Of a stretch of 64,000 nucleotides of DNA, positions 59,531 through 64,000 are shown one piece after another. The notes beneath the pieces were generated by a model. It made no database searches. It saw only the letters and a list, made by a program, of their open reading frames with translations, and had not been told where the DNA came from. This DNA is from Parelaphostrongylus tenuis (taxonomy: Eukaryota > Nematoda > Chromadorea > Rhabditida > Metastrongylidae). The stretch is taken from assembly GCA_019055375.1 (NCBI GenBank), contig JAHQIW010006986.1, forward strand, positions 1 through 64,000. Reading direction: 5' to 3'. A program made the position numbers and the translations under genes. The stretch's first letter is position 1. Every line of letters begins with the position of its first letter.

Positions 59531-60344
59531 CACTACAGCACAACACAAAAGGCAATAATCTCATGCACAGTAGGATAAACATGAGGTGCAATATGCCTTT
59601 TCTTACAGAATTGTGAGGCTTAAAGTGCGCACGTCGTGGCAAACGATGTACGCGGCCACGCATATACAGCGTCTAGAAAACGCCTTGTTCAGCATTGAAC
59701 TAATCCTATTATGCTTTTGAATAGATTTGGAAATAACAGGAAGAGAATACTTCCCCATATAGATAGAAGATAAGTATGATTGGCAGAATTTCAAGATGAA
59801 GAGATTTTTGTCCCTAGAACAAATCGGAACTAAAACCGAGCAGTGAGCAAGTAAATTTTGATGCTTGGAAACAGTGGAAATTTCAATAGGTTGTTACCTA
59901 GCAGACCACTACGGTAAAAGGCCCAAGCGAAAGTCATGCGAGAACTTTGCTAGAAGGTTATGACACCTTCGGAAAGCAAGATTTTCATAAAGAGGCAAAA
60001 ACTAACCACGACGAGTAATGGTTCCTCACATTATGGCACACTATACAATGCAATTATTTTCAATCGTTTGTTTTTTTATTTATCAAGTAGTGATGGAATA
60101 AGAAAGGTCGTCGGAAGGCGCTCCAATAGGACAAGGTTCCTCATTACTGCTAACTCCAACAATGAATGTTTACACTATGTCGGAAGCGATGGCAGTGACG
60201 AAATTTGAGAACGCAAACTCGATTATGCTCATCACACATGTGCAGTGTTTTCATGCAAGTTACACTACTGAGAATGAAACAAAACTTAGATGAATACCTC
60301 ATCAATAACCGTCTTCAGTACATAAACATTTTGAAGTAGTAGGA

Positions 60345-60640
60345 TGGGCGTAGCACAGTGGTTAGGTGTCTCCTGAACAACAGACTAAATCGGCCAATGA
60401 TGTTGTGATCCCACGTCGCAGGCAGGCAAAGCCTTCCATGCCGTCATACGTTGATACTCAATTTGTATGCAGGGACAGTAGCGTTAACTGATACATCAGC
60501 AGCTCACTGCAAATCAGTGAGTAGACCAGATAAGAAGTCAACCGCCTGTATGATGTTGGATGAAGTGAGTGCATGACACATTCCTCAGAGACTGTTCCGC
60601 GCCCGTCGATTTTCCTTTTATTGTTATCCTGTTAATCGTA
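60345..60640 (+). repeat. Diverged tRNA-derived SINE
   Basis: GGGCGTAGCACAGTGGTTAG is a box A. The body keeps the order of the 6996 copy: CCTTCCATGCC, GCAGCTCACTGC, then GAGTGCATGACACATTCCTC corresponding to GAATGCATGGTGCATCCCTC. Box B is decayed. Confidence 0.55.
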
Positions 60641-60649
60641 CACATCTAC

Positions 60650-61440
60650 GCTTTTCACTTGCATCATAACGATGGAAAGGGCAAAAACTCTTTCTATCTT
60701 CCATACACTTTCTCTAGGAAATAATTTGTTACTGGGGTGTAAAACATTATTTACAAGAATGCAAATGAGCAGAAACTTGAGCAAACTAAAATGTTATGCT
60801 ATGGAGAAAATCAAAAGAAAATAATGAGAGGTATACGCGAGAATGTACTTTTTTTTTCCAAAAGCTTTATAGGCTGTTAATGGTGTTTATATTCAACAAC
60901 ACGGAACAAGTTTGAAATTCCCACTAGAAACTCAATGAATGCACTAAGAAAATTAAGGTCATACTGAGAAAAGAAGCTAGACGAGAAACATTTGTGGATT
61001 GGTTCTGGTACTAGAATAGGAATTTATTCTGTCGAGAAAATTTGATTAATAGATTCACTTAGCTTTAAGACGCTTTCAAGGACTGACAACCATTGATATA
61101 AACATTATCCCGAATGTTAATTGGAAGTTTTCCATGACCGCTTTTACCGTCCCGCATATTTCTTACCTGATAAAAAAGTGTGATAAGAACTGCGGAATCC
61201 TATAAAGAAGTCGACTTTATGACAATCAAAAAGATGAAAAGGAAGGTGTTCGGAAATGATCGGTCACAACCAAAAAGAGAATATAGAGTTTAAAAAGCTG
61301 CCAACGGTTTATGACGAAAAGACTTGAACTTACTGAACTCCCACTTATTAGGCTGAGGGAGAAGTTCCTCAATAGAAGCTGAAATTTCGAAGTTTACATA
61401 TAAATTCAGTTGAAAACAACTGTAATTGTTTTTCGAAGTA
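60650..61440. other. Stretch without a supported gene
   Basis: AT-rich, with no frame or repeat I can support. Confidence 0.3.
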
Positions 61441-61477
61441 AAGACTATCATTATCCTGATGCCTCTTCGATTTGATC

Positions 61478-61545
61478 ACTTGACGTTTACGTCTCGTCTC
61501 GACTTGACGTGTCCACTTGACGTTTACGCAGGATATGTTCCATTA
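61478..61545 (+). repeat. Short direct repeat at the 3' end of the gene
   Basis: CACTTGACGTTTACG occurs at 61477 and 61521 within 45 bp. The stop codon of the minus-strand gene lies inside the first copy. Confidence 0.75.
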
Positions 61546-63037
61546 AGCGGAAGAGACCATCATCGGACAGCGCAGCATCTGGACTGTAGGTTGGGTTAAG
61601 CAAGACCTCGAACATCTCAACTGCCTCCAATTTATCAAGCTTTTCCTTAGTCTTCTTTGTGGTATAGAGCTCGGCACTGTCTTGCTGAAACAGCTCGCGC
61701 TTTTGACGAATTAGTGAACTATAACGAAATGTAACTGATGTTGCCTTAGAGTTTCTTGTGCAAATATTTCTGAGATCTTCACATTAATTTACAGTAACCG
61801 ATACTGTGTGAAACAAACGCAAAATTTGAATTTTTTGTGAAAGTCATGGAACTTTTTTTTATCACCCTAGTATTTTTGGCTGCGATTCAATGTAGGAATC
61901 TCAAGAAATCTCACTACATCATCGCTCCTATTTATTTGATCAATACAAAATGGCCCGAATCTAAACGCATAAGCTTTGTTTTAGATTCCCCCCTTCAAAC
62001 TATGTCATCCTCACTTTTTTCTCCATGTTTTGATGGGTGACCCATTAATTGTTTTGAATTTAATTTAACTACGCTCACAATCTATCTTTTTTGACGGAAC
62101 ATATTGATCCATCTGGTATGACAAAGGTAAAGATTATTTTTATATAATCTATAGATTAAATTCTTTCGTAAAGCTGGAACTTATTTGGAATACTCACCAG
62201 AACAGCGTTCGTTGAAAATTTGTTAGAGGCTTTCCAGCTAGTGCTACTACAAGTTACACCTTCACATTCGACTGTTTTTATAGAACTCGCTGAAAACAAT
62301 GTTTTATCTGATAACATATCTTAAATACCAGTCCTATATCTGGTCTTATATATATGTGATCAGATTATATACTGTTGCTAGCGAGATTCACAAAAAGAGT
62401 CGAATGTGCAGGTAAGATTTATTTTACCAGCCATGAGCGGTCCTCTTTTGGTCACTGCAATGGCGGAAGATTTTGTGACCTGATATGCGGTGATCTGAAA
62501 TAAATTAGGTCGATTCCTTTATATGTATGGGGAATGTCCTTTGGATGGGATTGGCTGAACTGAAAGGTACCGTGTTATCGATGATGTCCTAATGCCGAAA
62601 AATGTGTCTAGCAGGGTATACGTGCTATACCAGAGATCTAATCTCTTTAATGGCTCGAGATATGTTATACCTATTATCACTCTCGTTTATTGCCTTATTA
62701 GGTAGATATGTTATTACTCTTTGCTGAACCGATGTGTAGATGCAGACATTACCATACAAAGATGCATAGATAAGTCTAAGTTTCTCAAGGTGCTTGAGTA
62801 TCTAACGGTGCAAAACAAGCAATTGATATAACAAAGCGCTCCTAAAGCATGTATAAGTCAACGAAAAAGTAAAGACGAAAAATTCATCCACTTAAATGTC
62901 CTTGAAGTATGTATAATTTGATGGCAAAGGAATAGCAAAAAGTTCATCCATCCCATTTCGCTCACTGCCTCCGGTATCGCTTCTTTTTCGTTATCCGGAA
63001 ACATATGAAGAAACAATCCCTTTTCGTGGATAAGAAG
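61487..63037 (-). CDS. Four-exon gene fragment, function unknown, 5' part not found
   Basis: Exons in order are 62966-63037, 62428-62494, 62198-62289 and 61487-61744 (stop TAA), all phases consistent. They give 162 residues: LLIHEKGLFLHMFPDNEKEA; ITAYQVTKSSAIAVTKRGPL; SSIKTVECEGVTCSSTSWKA; then a strongly coding last exon with KRELFQQDSAELYTTKKTKE, KLEAVEMFEVLLNPTYSPDA and LSDDGLFRLMEHILRKRQV. Donors are GTGAGC, GTAAAA and GTGAGT; acceptors include TTTATTTCAG and TTGTTTTCAG. The last exon could begin at either of two AGs (61744 or about 61722). Its amphipathic, acidic C-terminal segment is unlike any family I can name. No start exon with a leader was seen. Confidence 0.58.
61846..61891 (+). 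CDS. Candidate signal-peptide first exon
   Basis: ATG at 61846 gives MELFFITLVFLAAIQ, a good leader, followed by T|GTAGGA as a possible donor. The frame otherwise stays open to 62040. No second exon was identified, and it overlaps the intron of a minus-strand gene. Confidence 0.2.
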
Positions 63038-63159
63038 CTTTCAAAGGAGCATTAGTTAGTAGCCATTCGAAAGCTTGAATCTCTGGCTACAATTCTACGT
63101 GACCGCTTCTAAAAAAAAAACCCTCTTACAGCGCTGTAGCATGCAAAATAAAATTGTGT

Positions 63160-63385
63160 CTCACACTAGCCGCATATACCTAGATTTTTGTTCACGCGTA
63201 TAATTTCCTAGAAGCACGAAAAGCATATGAGCGCTTAGAGAAAATCTCGTAGCATCTAAGTCAACAGCTTTATCTGGATTTCCTCCCAAAGCGGAGAAAA
63301 AATTCTCAATTGAAAAACAGGTTGCACGCGACATGTCTACCACGTTAAACCATTGATCGATCGTCCCACCCCACACCATAGGTTA
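63160..63385 (-). repeat. Dispersed repeat shared with 55975-56275
   Basis: See the 55975 copy. The minus-strand frame (MVWGGTIDQWFNVVDMSRAT ... FSLSAHMLFVLLG) is longer and uninterrupted here, so the element may encode a short protein, but its type is unknown. Confidence 0.4.
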
Positions 63386-64000
63386 CCCGGTAAACAAACT
63401 GAAAATATAACTTTAGAGTACGTGTCATAACAGGCTTACTAGAAGGCACAAAATATATAGTCAAAAAAATAGAATTTTCTCATATCTAGTCACATACTTA
63501 GCGTGTTCAATTGACCAAGTTTTCCACCTTTTCAGGAACAGCGACGAAAAAATTTCTAAGAAAGTTAGAATTATACAGATGAACACAGAGTAAGGATACA
63601 AATATTCTGTAATCGTATGGAAGTCGAAAAACGGCTATTAGCATGGCTAGAAAACCTGGCAAACAGGACAAAGATCGGACAGGCTGAATAACTCGTGTGG
63701 TTTCTGGACTCAGAGAAACATATGGTAGGCACGGCTAACAGTTATGATCGGATTAGAAGAATACTTTAAGAGAATTGAACCTTCAACACAAACGTATATC
63801 AGTGATATCGCACCTAAGAAACATCGCTGCCCTAGAAGATTCTAAGGGAACAACTAAGCTGATCTGTGCCGTGTTTACGAGACTTTATATAATTTGGAAG
63901 AACCTGACGTTTACTTTGTTTTATAACCAAAGACCAGCCCTATTATCTCGCCCCTGGATATGAACTTCACGGAAAGTGGAATCACTGAACAGGAGTAAAC

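Overview
This is an AT-rich nuclear window from a metazoan, most likely a strongylid (hookworm-type) nematode. The evidence is many short introns (about 40-150 bp) with GT...TTTCAG/TTTTAG boundaries, AG acceptors lying 2-25 nt upstream of several ATGs as in spliced-leader genes, decayed RTE-type LINEs, mariner remnants, tRNA-derived SINEs and foldback elements. Nothing is prokaryotic: there are no operons, ribosome binding sites, CRISPR arrays or phage genes. No search was run, so genes rest on reading frames, splice signals and exon phase, and functions are mostly unknown.

Layout. 1-3.8 kb: six- to seven-exon minus-strand gene of unknown function leaving by the left edge. 4.6-5.3 kb: mariner. 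5.9-6.8 kb: small secreted-protein candidate. 7.0-7.3 kb: tRNA-SINE. 9.0-9.65 kb: RTE 3' end, then an intact-looking hammerhead ribozyme in a 268-bp repeat unit. 11.2-14.5 kb: decayed RTE LINE. 14.7-17.2 kb: three-exon secreted protein on plus. 17.7-18.7 kb: small membrane protein on minus. 18.9-23.9 kb: tRNA-like foldbacks and nested RTE/mariner debris. 24.6-25.2 kb: inverted repeat with a hammerhead in each arm. 28.3-31.6 kb: small candidate genes. 35.1 kb: a second good hammerhead. 35.6-39.0 kb: Cys-rich secreted-protein gene. 39.4-41.5 kb: candidate exons, a hairpin element and a long (GT)n tract. 41.7-43.2 kb: minus-strand exons. 46.3-47.0 kb: globin-like exon. 47.5-48.8 kb: tRNA-like foldbacks. 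48.9-50.9 kb: six-exon secreted-protein gene with a mariner relic in an intron. 51.3-51.6 kb: inverted hammerhead pair. 51.7-64 kb: further small genes, a four-exon minus-strand gene at 61.5-63.0 kb, a mariner and dispersed repeats.

The recognisable theme is a set of short, mostly orphan genes, several encoding secreted cysteine-containing proteins, embedded in mobile-element debris. The most unusual system is a family of short repeats carrying type I hammerhead ribozymes (about nine copies, one or two with an intact core). These occur either in a direct-repeat unit, as expected for retrozyme-like circular RNAs, or as outward-facing pairs in foldback elements.
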